A stretch of 64,000 nt of DNA from Thalassotalea_E sp964620605 (GCA_964620605.1 CAZUHQ010000004.1:20767-84766); one strand, 5' to 3'; positions 54,293 to 63,725 are shown, counted from the stretch's first letter. Notes: a model not told the origin generated them from the letters alone. Translations and numbers: made by a program.

Positions 54293-54358
54293 AATTTTCA
54301 TTAAGATAGCTGCCCCGTTTTTAGCATAGGCCGAAACAATGGCCAAAGGATAATATTA

Positions 54359-55279
54359 ATGTGGTTTAAAAACCTGTACTTTTTTGCCTTTACCCGTCCA
54401 TTTGAGTGGTCTGAGCAAGACATAGAAAAACTATTAAGTGAACATTTATTTACCCCTTGTGGTTCCACCGAAATGTCACATTTTGGCTGGGTCAATGCAT
54501 TAGGTAAACACGGCCAAACTATCGTGCATTCAGTCAATGGCAATCACTTGTTATGCGCGCGTAAAGAAGAAAAAATTCTGCCTGCGCCCGTAATTAAAGA
54601 CATGCTGGATGAAAAAATCGCGCTACTGGAAGCGGATCAATCACGCAACGCAACCAAAAAAGAAAAAGAGCAATTTAAAGAAGATATCATCTTTGAATTA
54701 TTGCCGCGGGCATTTTCCCGTATTACAGATACTCATGCTTATATCAATGCTGAAGCGAACCTTATCGTTATTAATACCAGCAGCCGCAGTAAGGCTGAAG
54801 ATTTCCTTGCCCTGCTAAGAAAAGCACTCGGTACCTTGCCTGTCACTAGCGTTTCCCCGGAAAGAGCACCGGATGAAATCATGACCGACTGGCTAACCGA
54901 AGCCAATCTGAGCGAAAATTTTCAATTAGGGCTGGAAGCAGAATTCCACGCAGTAGGTGATGACGGCGCTGTCGTGCGAGTAAAAAATCAGGAATTAGAC
55001 AGCGATGAAATTAAGGCACACCTAGATGCCGACAAATTTGTCGTTAAGCTGGCACTAGAATGGGATGACGCACTTTCCTGTATTTTATGTGATGATTTAG
55101 CCATTAAACGCTTGAAGTTTTTCGATGTCCTACACGAGCAAAATGAAGATATTGATAAAGACGATGTCGTCGCCAGGCTCGATGCTGACTTTGCCTTAAT
55201 GGCGGGAGAAATTAACCGCTTTATCGGCGATTTGCTAAATGAGTTTTCAGTGAAAGCTACAGATTACCTGGAAAGCTAA
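54359..55279 (+). CDS. rdgC: Recombination-associated protein RdgC
   Basis: 306 residues matching RdgC throughout: MWFKNLYFFAFTRPFEWSEQ at the start, then TPCGSTEMSHFGWVNALGKH. RdgC is a ring-shaped DNA-binding protein that modulates RecA activity. It lies 66 bp after the kinase gene and converges on the HDOD gene. No SOS box is seen. Confidence 0.96.
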   Translation: MWFKNLYFFAFTRPFEWSEQDIEKLLSEHLFTPCGSTEMSHFGWVNALGKHGQTIVHSVNGNHLLCARKEEKILPAPVIKDMLDEKIALLEADQSRNATKKEKEQFKEDIIFELLPRAFSRITDTHAYINAEANLIVINTSSRSKAEDFLALLRKALGTLPVTSVSPERAPDEIMTDWLTEANLSENFQLGLEAEFHAVGDDGAVVRVKNQELDSDEIKAHLDADKFVVKLALEWDDALSCILCDDLAIKRLKFFDVLHEQNEDIDKDDVVARLDADFALMAGEINRFIGDLLNEFSVKATDYLES

Positions 55280-55301
55280 TCGAGTAGGTTCAGTTGGTAT
55301 G

Positions 55302-55323
55302 AAAAAGGCGCACTTTGCGCCTT
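55302..55323. terminator. Terminator between rdgC and the HDOD gene
   Basis: 8-bp arms AAGGCGCA/TGCGCCTT, 3-base loop, five T on the minus strand and a looser T-rich tract on the plus strand; usable by both convergent genes. Confidence 0.75.
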
Positions 55324-55343
55324 ATTTATTTCTCGACAATCAA

Positions 55344-56186
55344 TTAACTAAACATTTGCTTAATATCAGCAGCGACGTCTTTAAACTCTGCCGAGTCCAT
55401 AAAATCAACCTCAGGCAAAACCCCCTTACCGACGTAATTTTTTAATAAGACATCCTTGGTTGATTCATTTTTAAAAATATTATGATAAATCGCACCGGCG
55501 CGAATAAAATCAAGGTAATGCGCCTGAGTCGGCAATACCGTTAAATCACTCCAGCAACGAACAATCTCACTCAATTCATCAGATAAGCCCCAGGCTTTGC
55601 TAATTTCAGCGCCAATATTACTGGCTAATTTAATAATCGCCTGCTGAATAAAGGTTGGATTGGCAAAAACATCCGGATGATTCTCCGCTTCCGTTAATAT
55701 CGGTAACACCCCAATATTATGGACCAATGCCGCAAGCGTTAAAGTATCTAGCATCAGTGAAGAATGCTTGACCGCCTTTAAGTAAAAGCTCATTAACGCA
55801 ATAGCCACCGAGGCAACATCGACAGTTTTTTTCCAGGATTTATTAAGATACATGGAAACAATTTCATTTTCTGACACAAATACTTGCTCCAGCGCCATCG
55901 CAGTAGCAATACTTTTAATTTGCCTTAACCCAATTCGCGTCACCGCCTGGTTAACTGTTTCAACTTTAACACTGCGGCCTAACATGGCACTGTTTGCCAC
56001 TTTTAACATCCCCATAGACAACGCCGGATCATGGGCGATTATTTCACTCATATGAGCAAGGTTCACTTCAGGATCATCAGCTGCTTCACGCACCTTTAAC
56101 GCAATTTCCGGTAAAGTTGGCAGTACTAAGGCTTCTTGTTTTATTTTTTCTACCAGTATAGTGTAGAGTGCATTTTCAGTTCCCAT
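55344..56186 (-). CDS. HDOD domain protein
   Basis: 280 residues dominated by an HDOD domain (about 18-215): LPTLPEIALKVREAADDPEV, HDPALSMGMLKVANSA and the degenerate HD region LVHNIGVLPIL. HDOD proteins are HD-GYP relatives usually without phosphodiesterase residues, acting as signalling scaffolds. There is no second domain and no partner gene. The target process is unknown. Confidence 0.88.
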   Translation of the reverse strand: MGTENALYTILVEKIKQEALVLPTLPEIALKVREAADDPEVNLAHMSEIIAHDPALSMGMLKVANSAMLGRSVKVETVNQAVTRIGLRQIKSIATAMALEQVFVSENEIVSMYLNKSWKKTVDVASVAIALMSFYLKAVKHSSLMLDTLTLAALVHNIGVLPILTEAENHPDVFANPTFIQQAIIKLASNIGAEISKAWGLSDELSEIVRCWSDLTVLPTQAHYLDFIRAGAIYHNIFKNESTKDVLLKNYVGKGVLPEVDFMDSAEFKDVAADIKQMFS

Positions 56187-56372
56187 GAAAACCTCTTAAA
56201 TAGTTGTTTCTATTTTTAAAAATAGCACAATTTTTTTAACGAATAGTAAATAATCTCAGAAATATCATATTTTTATTAGCCCGGTATTTACCCAGATCAA
56301 AAACTGTTGAAATAAACGACAACAATTAGCGAGTTATCCAACAAATTTTACCCCTATAAATTACAAGGTTAA

Positions 56373-56401
56373 TTGCAAGACAGTCAATGAATCCGTATAA
56401 T
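56373..56401 (+). promoter_or_regulatory. Sigma-70 promoter of trhP
   Basis: TTGCAA at 56373-56378, a 17-bp spacer and a perfect TATAAT at 56396-56401. The trhP start is 29 bp downstream, leaving a short leader with AGG as ribosome site. Confidence 0.75.
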
Positions 56402-56429
56402 GCACGCCCTTTTCCTATAGGTGTTAATG

Positions 56430-57785
56430 ATGTTGAAACCAGAATTACTTTCGCCAGCCGGTAGCTTAAAAAATATGCGCTATGCGTTTGCTTATGGAGC
56501 AGATGCGGTTTATGCCGGTCAGCCCAGGTATTCACTGCGGGTAAGAAATAATGAGTTCAACCTTAAAACCATCAAACAAGGCATTGACGAAGCCCATGCG
56601 TTAGGAAAAAAATTCTATCTGGTCAATAATATTGCGCCGCATAACAGCAAGCTAAAAACCTTTTTAAAAGACATTGAACCGGTAATTGCCATGAACCCGG
56701 ATGCCCTGATCATGTCAGATCCTGGTTTGATCATGATGGTTAGAGAAAGCTTTCCAGATATGGCGATTCACCTTTCGGTACAGGCTAATGCAGTAAACTG
56801 GTCGACAGTTAAATTCTGGCAACAGCAAGGAGTTGAACGGGTGATCTTGTCTCGCGAATTGTCGTTGGATGAAATTGAAGAAATTCGCTTTCACTGCCCT
56901 GAAATGGAACTGGAAGTGTTTGTCCATGGCGCTTTGTGCATGGCATATTCAGGCCGCTGTTTACTTTCAGGTTATATTAATAAACGCGATCCTAATCAGG
57001 GCACTTGTACCAACTCCTGCCGCTGGAAATACGATGTTCATCAAGCTACAGAAACTGAAACTGGCGACATAGTGGCAGAGCCGGTCAATATCATCATGCC
57101 TGAGCAACAACCGGTTGATGATGTTGTGTTATTGCAAGAGCAAGGCCGTCCGGGCGAATATATGCCGGCCTTTGAAGACGAACACGGCACTTACATCATG
57201 AATTCAAAAGACCTGCGCGCGGTAGAACATGTCGATCGCTTAGTGAAAATGGGCGTACATTCGTTAAAAATTGAAGGCCGTACCAAGTCGTTTTACTACT
57301 GCGCCCGCACTGCACAAATTTACAATCAAGCCATTTTAGATGCCATGGCAAATAAGCCGTTTAACCCACAGCTCAATACTAATTTAGAACATCTGGCGCA
57401 CCGCGGCTATACCGAAGGCTTTTTACAACGTCATAGACCGAGTGACACCCAAAACTACGATTATGGTTATTCAAAAAGCGATACCCAGCAGTTTGTCGGC
57501 GAAGTGATTGGCAAAAATGCACAAAACGGCCTAATTGAAATCGACGTTAAAAATAAGTTTTTAACCGGTGACCAGCTAGAGTTAATGACGCCATCAGGCA
57601 ATATCTCCTTTACCCTGGAACACATGGAAAATACTAAAGGTGAAGTGATAACAGATGCCAAAGGCTCAGGTCATAAAGTCGCCATTAAACTGGATACTGC
57701 GTTTGATTTGGCATTCGGCATTATTATGCGTTACCTCGATGAAGGCGGCACTACTCGCCACCCGTTTGCGCAAAATCAAGGCTAA
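56430..57785 (+). CDS. trhP: tRNA 5-hydroxyuridine synthesis protein TrhP (U32 family, YegQ)
   Basis: 451 residues from the ATG at 56430 (MLKPELLSPAGSLKNMRYAF), the position that aligns with the YegQ start; GTG and ATG codons just upstream are alternatives. The U32 signature is EVFVHGALCMAYSGRCLLSG. Cysteines in CTNSCRWKYD and FYYCARTAQIYNQA complete the four-Cys set thought to hold an Fe-S cluster. The C-terminal beta domain is present. TrhP makes 5-hydroxyuridine at the tRNA wobble position 34. It lies 5 bp before a ferredoxin gene. Confidence 0.93.
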   Translation: MLKPELLSPAGSLKNMRYAFAYGADAVYAGQPRYSLRVRNNEFNLKTIKQGIDEAHALGKKFYLVNNIAPHNSKLKTFLKDIEPVIAMNPDALIMSDPGLIMMVRESFPDMAIHLSVQANAVNWSTVKFWQQQGVERVILSRELSLDEIEEIRFHCPEMELEVFVHGALCMAYSGRCLLSGYINKRDPNQGTCTNSCRWKYDVHQATETETGDIVAEPVNIIMPEQQPVDDVVLLQEQGRPGEYMPAFEDEHGTYIMNSKDLRAVEHVDRLVKMGVHSLKIEGRTKSFYYCARTAQIYNQAILDAMANKPFNPQLNTNLEHLAHRGYTEGFLQRHRPSDTQNYDYGYSKSDTQQFVGEVIGKNAQNGLIEIDVKNKFLTGDQLELMTPSGNISFTLEHMENTKGEVITDAKGSGHKVAIKLDTAFDLAFGIIMRYLDEGGTTRHPFAQNQG

Positions 57786-57790
57786 GCTTT

Positions 57791-58036
57791 ATGGCGCTGA
57801 TTATCGAAGCTTCCTGCATCAATTGTGATATGTGCGATCCTGAATGCCCGAACCAGGCAATCTCACTCGGGGAAGAAATATACGAAATCGATCCTGAAAA
57901 GTGCACTGAATGCGTTGGTCACTACGACAAACCAACCTGTATGTCGGTTTGTCCTATCGATTGCATTAAAAAAGATCCCGATAACGTAGAAAACGAAGAA
58001 ATGTTATTGGCAAAATTTATAAAAATGCATGGCTAA
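57791..58036 (+). CDS. yfhL: YfhL-type 2[4Fe-4S] ferredoxin
   Basis: 81 residues with two Fe-S cluster motifs, CINCDMCDPECPN (CxxCxxCxxxCP) and CTECVGHYDKPTCMSVCP, the second with the insertion typical of YfhL/Alvin-type ferredoxins. It is probably a cytosolic electron carrier. YfhL is known to be needed for hydroxylation of 23S rRNA C2501 by the U32 protein RlhA. Here it is in an operon with the U32 protein TrhP, so it is a good candidate electron donor for it (inference). Confidence 0.92.
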   Translation: MALIIEASCINCDMCDPECPNQAISLGEEIYEIDPEKCTECVGHYDKPTCMSVCPIDCIKKDPDNVENEEMLLAKFIKMHG

Positions 58037-58038
58037 AC

Positions 58039-58064
58039 AAAAAGAGCCGGCAAAGGCTCTTTTT
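58039..58064. terminator. Bidirectional terminator yfhL / thyA
   Basis: 10-bp arms AAAAAGAGCC/GGCTCTTTTT with a 6-base loop, between the convergent stops at 58036 and 58074. Confidence 0.9.
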
Positions 58065-58073
58065 ATTATTAAA

Positions 58074-58907
58074 TTACACCGAAATCGGCGCTTTAATATG
58101 CGGATGCGCCTGATAGTCCACTAATTCAAAGTCTTCAAAGCTAAAATCAAAAACACTCTTCACTTCAGGATTAATTTTCATCAATGGCAGCGGCAATGGC
58201 TCACGTGATAACTGCTCTTGTACTTGCTCCATATGGTTAAGGTATAAATGCGCATCACCAAAGGTGTGAACAAAATCCCCCAATTCTAAATCGCACACCT
58301 GAGCTATCATCATGGTAAATAAGGCATAGCTGGCAATGTTAAACGGCACGCCAAGAAAAATATCGGCGCTGCGCTGGTAAAGCTGGCAGGATAATTTGCC
58401 ATCAAGTACATAAAACTGGAACAAGGTATGGCAAGGCGGCAATGCCTGCTTACCTAATGCAGCATTTTCACTCGGGCTAATTGAGGTATCAGGCAGCAAC
58501 GCCGGGTTCCAGGCGGTAATAAGATGGCGACGAGAATCCGGATTGTTTTTTAAATCGTGGATAAGGTTTGCGAGTTGGTCGATAGTTTCACCATTGGCTG
58601 CCGGCCAGTTGCGCCATTGCACGCCGTAGACTGGGCCAAGCTCGCCTTCCTCGGTCGCCCAGTCATCCCAGATTTTAACGCCATGCTCTTTTAAATACGC
58701 GATATTGGACTCGCCCTTAATAAACCATAACAACTCATGAATAATCGATTTTAAATGGCATTTTTTTGTTGTTACCAGCGGAAAGCCTTTCGCCAAATCA
58801 AAGCGCATCTGGTAACCAAAAATACTTTTCGTACCAGTGCCGGTACGATCTGACTTTTCTACGCCATTTTGATAAACATGGCGCATGAGATCCAAATAAG
58901 CTTTCAT
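58074..58907 (-). CDS. thyA: Thymidylate synthase
   Basis: 277 residues. It methylates dUMP to dTMP with methylene-tetrahydrofolate. The catalytic cysteine is in ALPPCHTLFQFYV, and the dUMP/folate segments QRSADIFLGVPFNIASYA and HTFGDAHLYLNH are intact. It has an insertion of about 13 residues (SISPSENAALGKQ) just before the catalytic loop relative to the 264-residue Escherichia coli enzyme, as seen in some other ThyA proteins. It is monocistronic. Confidence 0.97.
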   Translation of the reverse strand: MKAYLDLMRHVYQNGVEKSDRTGTGTKSIFGYQMRFDLAKGFPLVTTKKCHLKSIIHELLWFIKGESNIAYLKEHGVKIWDDWATEEGELGPVYGVQWRNWPAANGETIDQLANLIHDLKNNPDSRRHLITAWNPALLPDTSISPSENAALGKQALPPCHTLFQFYVLDGKLSCQLYQRSADIFLGVPFNIASYALFTMMIAQVCDLELGDFVHTFGDAHLYLNHMEQVQEQLSREPLPLPLMKINPEVKSVFDFSFEDFELVDYQAHPHIKAPISV

Positions 58908-59002
58908 TTAATGATCCTAAACTGGGTAAATTATGATGAGGAATTAAGGTAAATTATGCCGAATTTAACCTGCGATTACTATGCTTAAGCTGACTCTTTT
59001 AG

Positions 59003-59797
59003 TTATTGAAGCGCCATTTTTATCGCCACTAATATCAGGAAACCGGCAAACAAACGCTTTAAATAGCGCACCGGTAATTTCTCCGCCAATTTCACGCCAT
59101 AAGGAGCAAATAACGAACTGGTGGAAATAACCCCCAACAAGGCGGGAAGATAAATATAACCTAGGCTCCAGCTCGGTAAATTAGGGTGATCTAGTCCGGT
59201 AATAATAAAGCCCAAGGCGCCAAAAGTCGCAACGACAAAACCACAAACCGTTGCGGTGCCGATGGCATGGCGAATAGACATCGAATAATAAGTCAGCACA
59301 GGCACTAAAATCGCGCCACCGGCAATTCCCATGATGCTGGCAATAGTACCAGTGACAAAACCAATAGCTTTGATGACATTATCACTCGGCATCTCCTTGG
59401 TTTTTACCGTTCTGATCGACAGCAGCATATAGCTGGCAAGAATAGTCACTGCGGTGGCAAAAATATAAGTTAATAATTCATTAGATAAGGTGTCGGCAAC
59501 ATAAGCACCAAGTAGCGCGCCAACGGCTATCATTACCATCAGCTGTTTCGCGATATGCCAGGGAATATTATTGTTCTTATGGTGGGCAAAAGTCGCCGAA
59601 GCGGCAGTAAACACAATGGAGGCGAGTGAAGTTGCAATAGCGATCGGCATTAAACTTTCGCCGGAAACACCTAAGCTAGGCAGCAGATAAACCATAGCCG
59701 GCACTATCACCAGGCCGCCACCAATGCCCAGCAAGCCAGCGAGAAAACCGGCAATACAACCTAACAGAGCACAAGCTATAAATACGCTAAAAAACAT
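59003..59797 (-). CDS. TauE/SafE family permease
   Basis: 264 residues, about eight membrane spans in two repeats with glycine-rich loops (GFLAGLLGIGGGLVIVPAMV near the N-terminus, SIMGIAGGAILVPVLTYYS in the second half). The family exports or imports sulfite, sulfoacetate and other small organosulfur anions. No sulfur-metabolism genes are adjacent, so the substrate is unknown. It is 19 bp downstream of ptsP on the same strand and may be co-transcribed with it. Confidence 0.88.
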   Translation of the reverse strand: MFFSVFIACALLGCIAGFLAGLLGIGGGLVIVPAMVYLLPSLGVSGESLMPIAIATSLASIVFTAASATFAHHKNNNIPWHIAKQLMVMIAVGALLGAYVADTLSNELLTYIFATAVTILASYMLLSIRTVKTKEMPSDNVIKAIGFVTGTIASIMGIAGGAILVPVLTYYSMSIRHAIGTATVCGFVVATFGALGFIITGLDHPNLPSWSLGYIYLPALLGVISTSSLFAPYGVKLAEKLPVRYLKRLFAGFLILVAIKMALQ

Positions 59798-59816
59798 TGA
59801 AATTCCCTAAACAGCG

Positions 59817-62090
59817 CTACATACCAGCTCGAACAAATCCACCTAAATCAAGTAATTCTAATTGTTCGTTGAGATAATTATGTACTTGTCTGGCATTGGT
59901 GAACGTCAATACGCGCTTTAATATTTTCTGAGCTTCTTTAAATTCTATATGTCGTATCACCCACTTAATTCGAGCAATATTATGCGGGTTCATACTTAAT
60001 TTATCATAGCCCATTGCCAGCAATAATAAAGCGCCACTCGGCTCACCAGCCAATTCACCACACAAACTTAACGGGATTTGATATTGCTGCGCCTGACAGG
60101 CAATTTGTGCTAATGCCCGCAAAACAGCTGGGTGATAAGAACTGTAAAGACCGGAAACCCTGGCGTTATTACGATCGACAGCTAACAAATATTGGGTCAG
60201 GTCATTACTGCCAACCGAGAAAAAGTCGACTTTTTTTGCCAGCTCTTTCAATTGGAATAGCACACTCGGTACTTCGATCATAATACCGATTTTCGGCCGC
60301 GCTAATACTTGCCCTTCATCTAATGCCAATTCACAGGATAATTCATAATATGCCTGATTGATTAATCTTAAGGCATCATCGACCTCGTCAACATTGGAGA
60401 TCATCGGCAGCATAATGGCTAAATTACCCTGATCAATATTTGCCCGCATCATTGCCCTGACCTGAAGTAAAAAGATTTCCGGATGATCTAAAGTGATACG
60501 AATACCACGCCAACCAAGAAACGGATTATCCTCTTGAATAGGAAAATACGGCAGGGATTTATCACCGCCAACATCCAAAGTTCTCATGATCACGGTTTCT
60601 TGTGGAAATGCTTCTAACACCTGACGATATAATACAGTTTGCTCGAGCTCAGATGGAAAACAGCTGCGGTTCATAAATGGAATTTCAGTGCGATATAAGC
60701 CTATACCCTGAGCACCGGAGTTTTTCGAGTGCTCAAAGCCGGAAGACAAACCGGCATTTAATAATAATGCTATTTGCTTGCCATCCAGCGTTTGCGCCGG
60801 CAGTTCAACCACTGAGCTGACTTTTTCAGATAACGCACTTTCTTCAGCGATCAGGTGCTGATATTCGTTGATCAGGGCATCATTAGGATCAACGTAGAGC
60901 TCACCGCTGTAGCCATCTAAAATGCCTAGCAGCTGGTCGAGCTTGCTTAATATAATACGCTCAACTCCCATCACCGCAGGAATTGCCAGCGCCCTGGCCA
61001 GAATCGCGGCATGAGAATTGTTAGAACCCTGTACTGATACTATGCCTTTAAGCCCCTGATGCTGGTATTCAGCCACCATGGACGCGGTAACATCTTCAGC
61101 TACTAAAATAAAACCTTCCGGCGTCGCCTGTTCTTCATTGCTTAACGCCTGCAAGTTAAACAACAGGCGATTTCCCAGATCTTTAATATCGGAAGCACGT
61201 TCTCTTAAGTAGTTATCATCAAGATTTTCAAACTGCATGACATAGTTGTCGATCACCAGCTTTAACGCACTTTCAGCATTCCAGCCCAGACTAATTTTTT
61301 GTTCGACCTCTTTACCAAGATTTGCCTTATCCAGTAATTGCTTGTACATCTCAAAGATGTCGAGACTGTTATCTGAAATGATGCTTTCAAGTTTACTCGC
61401 CATTTGAGAAAAATCAGCCCGGGTACTGGCGACCGCGTTATTAAACCTTTGCTGCTGCCCGGCGATATTAGCAGCTCTTTTTAAGGTAATGTTGGCTAAA
61501 TTTGCATTAGGCTGCACCATTAGCAAGGGCGCCATCGCAACACCAGATGAACCGGCAACACCTTTAACCGCATTATTCCACGGGCTCTGGCCATGTTGTT
61601 GAATTAAGCCACTGGTTTCGCTATTGGCCATCGAAGTGGCAATTTGCGCCGCTAGGGTCACTAAAAACGCTTCTTCGTTTTCATTGAAAAAGCGCGCCTG
61701 CTCCTGCTGAATGGTAAGCACCCCTAACACTTTACGTTGGTGAATAATCGGCGTGCCTAAAAATGCATTAAGGTTTTCTTCTTTGACTTCCGGCGCATGA
61801 ATAAAATGAGGATGCAACTTGGCATTGGCAATATTAAGCGGCTCTTCCCTTTGCCCGACCAAGCCAATTAGGCCTTCGGTAAAACCTACGGTGGTTTGCC
61901 CTAAAGAGTCAGGTGCCAAACCATCCGAGGCAATCAGCACATAATGCTGTTTTGGGTGATCTGCCAGATAAACAGAGCAGCAGTCGGTTTTCATCACTTG
62001 CTTGATTTGGGTGACGATACGGCGTAGCGATACATCTAGCTCATTCCCCTGGCTAAACTCTAGAACGATACGTCGTAAACTGGTTAACAT
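59817..62090 (-). CDS. ptsP: Phosphoenolpyruvate-protein phosphotransferase PtsP (EI-Ntr)
   Basis: 757 residues from the ATG at 62090 (MLTSLRRIVLEFSQGNELDV) with AGAGG upstream. The frame is open to 62150, but that extension runs through a terminator hairpin. An N-terminal GAF domain (about 15-160) precedes the Enzyme I domains. The phospho-histidine is in GSNNSHAAILARALAIPAVM, and the PEP-binding domain has FFSVGSNDLTQYLLAVDRN and the catalytic Cys in LSLCGELAGEP. It is the first enzyme of the nitrogen-type phosphotransfer chain (NPr, EIIA-Ntr). Confidence 0.96.
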   Translation of the reverse strand: MLTSLRRIVLEFSQGNELDVSLRRIVTQIKQVMKTDCCSVYLADHPKQHYVLIASDGLAPDSLGQTTVGFTEGLIGLVGQREEPLNIANAKLHPHFIHAPEVKEENLNAFLGTPIIHQRKVLGVLTIQQEQARFFNENEEAFLVTLAAQIATSMANSETSGLIQQHGQSPWNNAVKGVAGSSGVAMAPLLMVQPNANLANITLKRAANIAGQQQRFNNAVASTRADFSQMASKLESIISDNSLDIFEMYKQLLDKANLGKEVEQKISLGWNAESALKLVIDNYVMQFENLDDNYLRERASDIKDLGNRLLFNLQALSNEEQATPEGFILVAEDVTASMVAEYQHQGLKGIVSVQGSNNSHAAILARALAIPAVMGVERIILSKLDQLLGILDGYSGELYVDPNDALINEYQHLIAEESALSEKVSSVVELPAQTLDGKQIALLLNAGLSSGFEHSKNSGAQGIGLYRTEIPFMNRSCFPSELEQTVLYRQVLEAFPQETVIMRTLDVGGDKSLPYFPIQEDNPFLGWRGIRITLDHPEIFLLQVRAMMRANIDQGNLAIMLPMISNVDEVDDALRLINQAYYELSCELALDEGQVLARPKIGIMIEVPSVLFQLKELAKKVDFFSVGSNDLTQYLLAVDRNNARVSGLYSSYHPAVLRALAQIACQAQQYQIPLSLCGELAGEPSGALLLLAMGYDKLSMNPHNIARIKWVIRHIEFKEAQKILKRVLTFTNARQVHNYLNEQLELLDLGGFVRAGM

Positions 62091-62136
62091 AGCACCTCTG
62101 TTATTTGTTGGAATACCACCTGACGAGAGTTGTAAT

Positions 62137-62176
62137 AAAAAATGGCTCACAGTTAAACTAAACAGTGAGCCATTTT
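62137..62176 (-). terminator. Terminator between rppH and ptsP
   Basis: Arms of about 13 bp (AAAAATGGCTCAC/GTGAGCCATTTTT), a 14-base loop with a possible inner GTT/AAC pairing, and a T-tract on the minus strand. It lies after the rppH stop and upstream of the ptsP start at 62090. Confidence 0.82.
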
Positions 62177-62213
62177 TGTTATTGCCTTAGCATTAAGGCG
62201 AACACAGTGATAA

Positions 62214-62720
62214 TCAATTACGGCGCTTACGGCGTTCCGAACGCGAACCTGGTAAACTATAAGGTAAAAATTCTTTCATCACCTTGCGGTAAACTTCACG
62301 CTTAAATGAGACAACCTGCCTGACCGGATACCAATAACTTACCCAACGCCAATCATCAAACTCGGGATGACTTGAATGTAATAAATCAATTGCTGATTCT
62401 TTCGCTGTTAGTTTCAGTAAAAACCATTTCTGTTTTTGCCCGATACACACAGGTTTACTGTCATGTCTGATCAATCGTTTTGGTAATTTGTATCTTAGCC
62501 AGTGTTTCGTTGAGGCAATAATTTTTACATGTTCAGGTTTTAATCCGACTTCCTCAAATAACTCCCGATACATGGTTTGCTCTGGTGTTTCTCCCTGATC
62601 AACCCCACCTTGTGGATATTGCCAGGAATGCTGACCGTAGCGTCTTGCCCAAAAAGCTTGTCCCCTGTCATTGATTATCACTATGCCGACGTTGGCTCGA
62701 TAGCCTTCGGCATCTATCAC
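62214..62720 (-). CDS. rppH: RNA pyrophosphohydrolase RppH
   Basis: 168 residues. The Nudix box is GGVDQGETPEQTMYRELFEE followed by VGL, and the substrate-recognition start MIDAEGYRANVGIVI is that of RppH. It removes pyrophosphate from mRNA 5' ends to trigger RNase E decay. The basic tail (SRSERRKRRN) is usual. It is upstream of ptsP as in enteric bacteria, but a terminator stands between them, and it is divergent from mutH. Confidence 0.96.
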   Translation of the reverse strand: MIDAEGYRANVGIVIINDRGQAFWARRYGQHSWQYPQGGVDQGETPEQTMYRELFEEVGLKPEHVKIIASTKHWLRYKLPKRLIRHDSKPVCIGQKQKWFLLKLTAKESAIDLLHSSHPEFDDWRWVSYWYPVRQVVSFKREVYRKVMKEFLPYSLPGSRSERRKRRN

Positions 62721-62887
62721 AGGACTTCCTAAAAAAATTTAACTATAACCTGATTCTTCCACAATCTTGGCTTGTGAGCAAATAAAACTTTTAATCAAAA
62801 ACTTAGCAATAAAGACTCTGCGCTAATCCCCCTTGTAATAACGCAATATGCGCTGGATAATACGCTTTTTAACTGAATAACTTTCCA

Positions 62888-63565
62888 ATGGCATTACCTG
62901 ATATTCCTCATAACGAAACGGAGCTTATTGACCGAGCCAACGCCCTGGCAGGCTTATCATTAGGGGAAATTGCCGCGCGCTATCAAATTAAAGTGCCAAG
63001 CAACTTACAAAGAGATAAAGGCTGGAGCGGCTTATTACTGGAGCAGGTTTTAGGTGCCAGTGCCGGTTCAAAACCCGAACCTGACTTTCCCCACTTAGGG
63101 ATAGAGCTCAAATCACTGCCGATTGACAGGTTTGGCAAACCACTGGAAACCACCTTTGTCTGCGTCGCGCCATTAACTGGCCTTACCGGCGCCAGCTGGC
63201 AAACCAGCCATATACGCAACAAGTTAGCGAAAGTATTATGGGTACCTGTGATAGCCGAGAGAGGGATCCCGGTCGCCGAACGCATCATCTGCACGCCATT
63301 TATCTGGAGCCCAAGCCAAGCAGAAGAAACCATGCTCGCCAATGACTGGCAGGAACTCACTGACATGATAGTGCTTGGAGAAGTTGAAAACATTACTGGA
63401 AAAATTGGCCAGGCACTACAGCTCAGGCCAAAAGCCGCCAACAGCAAGGCAAAAACCAAAGCATTTAATCGCCACGGCCAGCCATTTCAAACCCTGCCGC
63501 GCGGTTTTTACCTAAAAACCAGCTTTACCCGGCAGCTGTTGGAGAACCATCTGCGCATCAACTAA
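62888..63565 (+). CDS. mutH: DNA mismatch repair endonuclease MutH
   Basis: 225 residues. The restriction-enzyme-like catalytic motif D-x6-E-x-K is visible in DFPHLGIELKS, with the preceding GWSGLLLEQVLGASAGSKPEPD. MutH nicks the unmethylated strand at hemimethylated GATC sites under MutL control, which implies that the host has Dam methylation. It is monocistronic and divergent from rppH. A 158-codon antisense frame inside it is a shadow. Confidence 0.96.
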   Translation: MALPDIPHNETELIDRANALAGLSLGEIAARYQIKVPSNLQRDKGWSGLLLEQVLGASAGSKPEPDFPHLGIELKSLPIDRFGKPLETTFVCVAPLTGLTGASWQTSHIRNKLAKVLWVPVIAERGIPVAERIICTPFIWSPSQAEETMLANDWQELTDMIVLGEVENITGKIGQALQLRPKAANSKAKTKAFNRHGQPFQTLPRGFYLKTSFTRQLLENHLRIN

Positions 63566-63570
63566 ATAGT

Positions 63571-63725
63571 AGTGCTGATATCTGGGCTTACAGCTTTGAA
63601 AATTAATTTATATTTCACATGAAGATAGCTATGAGCGAAAAGCAGGCGTTGATATCAATTTCATTAACGACAACTACTCCGACATTGCAGGCGTTAGCTA
63701 TATAGCTTTAAATTGTGTGCTTTGA
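63571..63725 (+). pseudogene. Possible frameshifted gene remnant
   Basis: Immediately after mutH, two short open segments in different frames read like one protein piece: SADIWAYSFEN then a stop (63571-63606), and SHEDSYERKAGVDINFINDN continuing to SDIAGVSYIALNCVL and a stop (63615-63725). Neither has a start codon with a ribosome site. Joined by a frameshift they give a plausible aromatic-rich, possibly outer-membrane-type fragment. I do not recognise the family, and chance cannot be excluded. Confidence 0.35.

Noticed and set aside
62983..63459. 158-codon minus-strand ORF
   Set aside because: It lies entirely antisense within mutH, whose protein is clearly conserved; the ORF has no recognisable domain.
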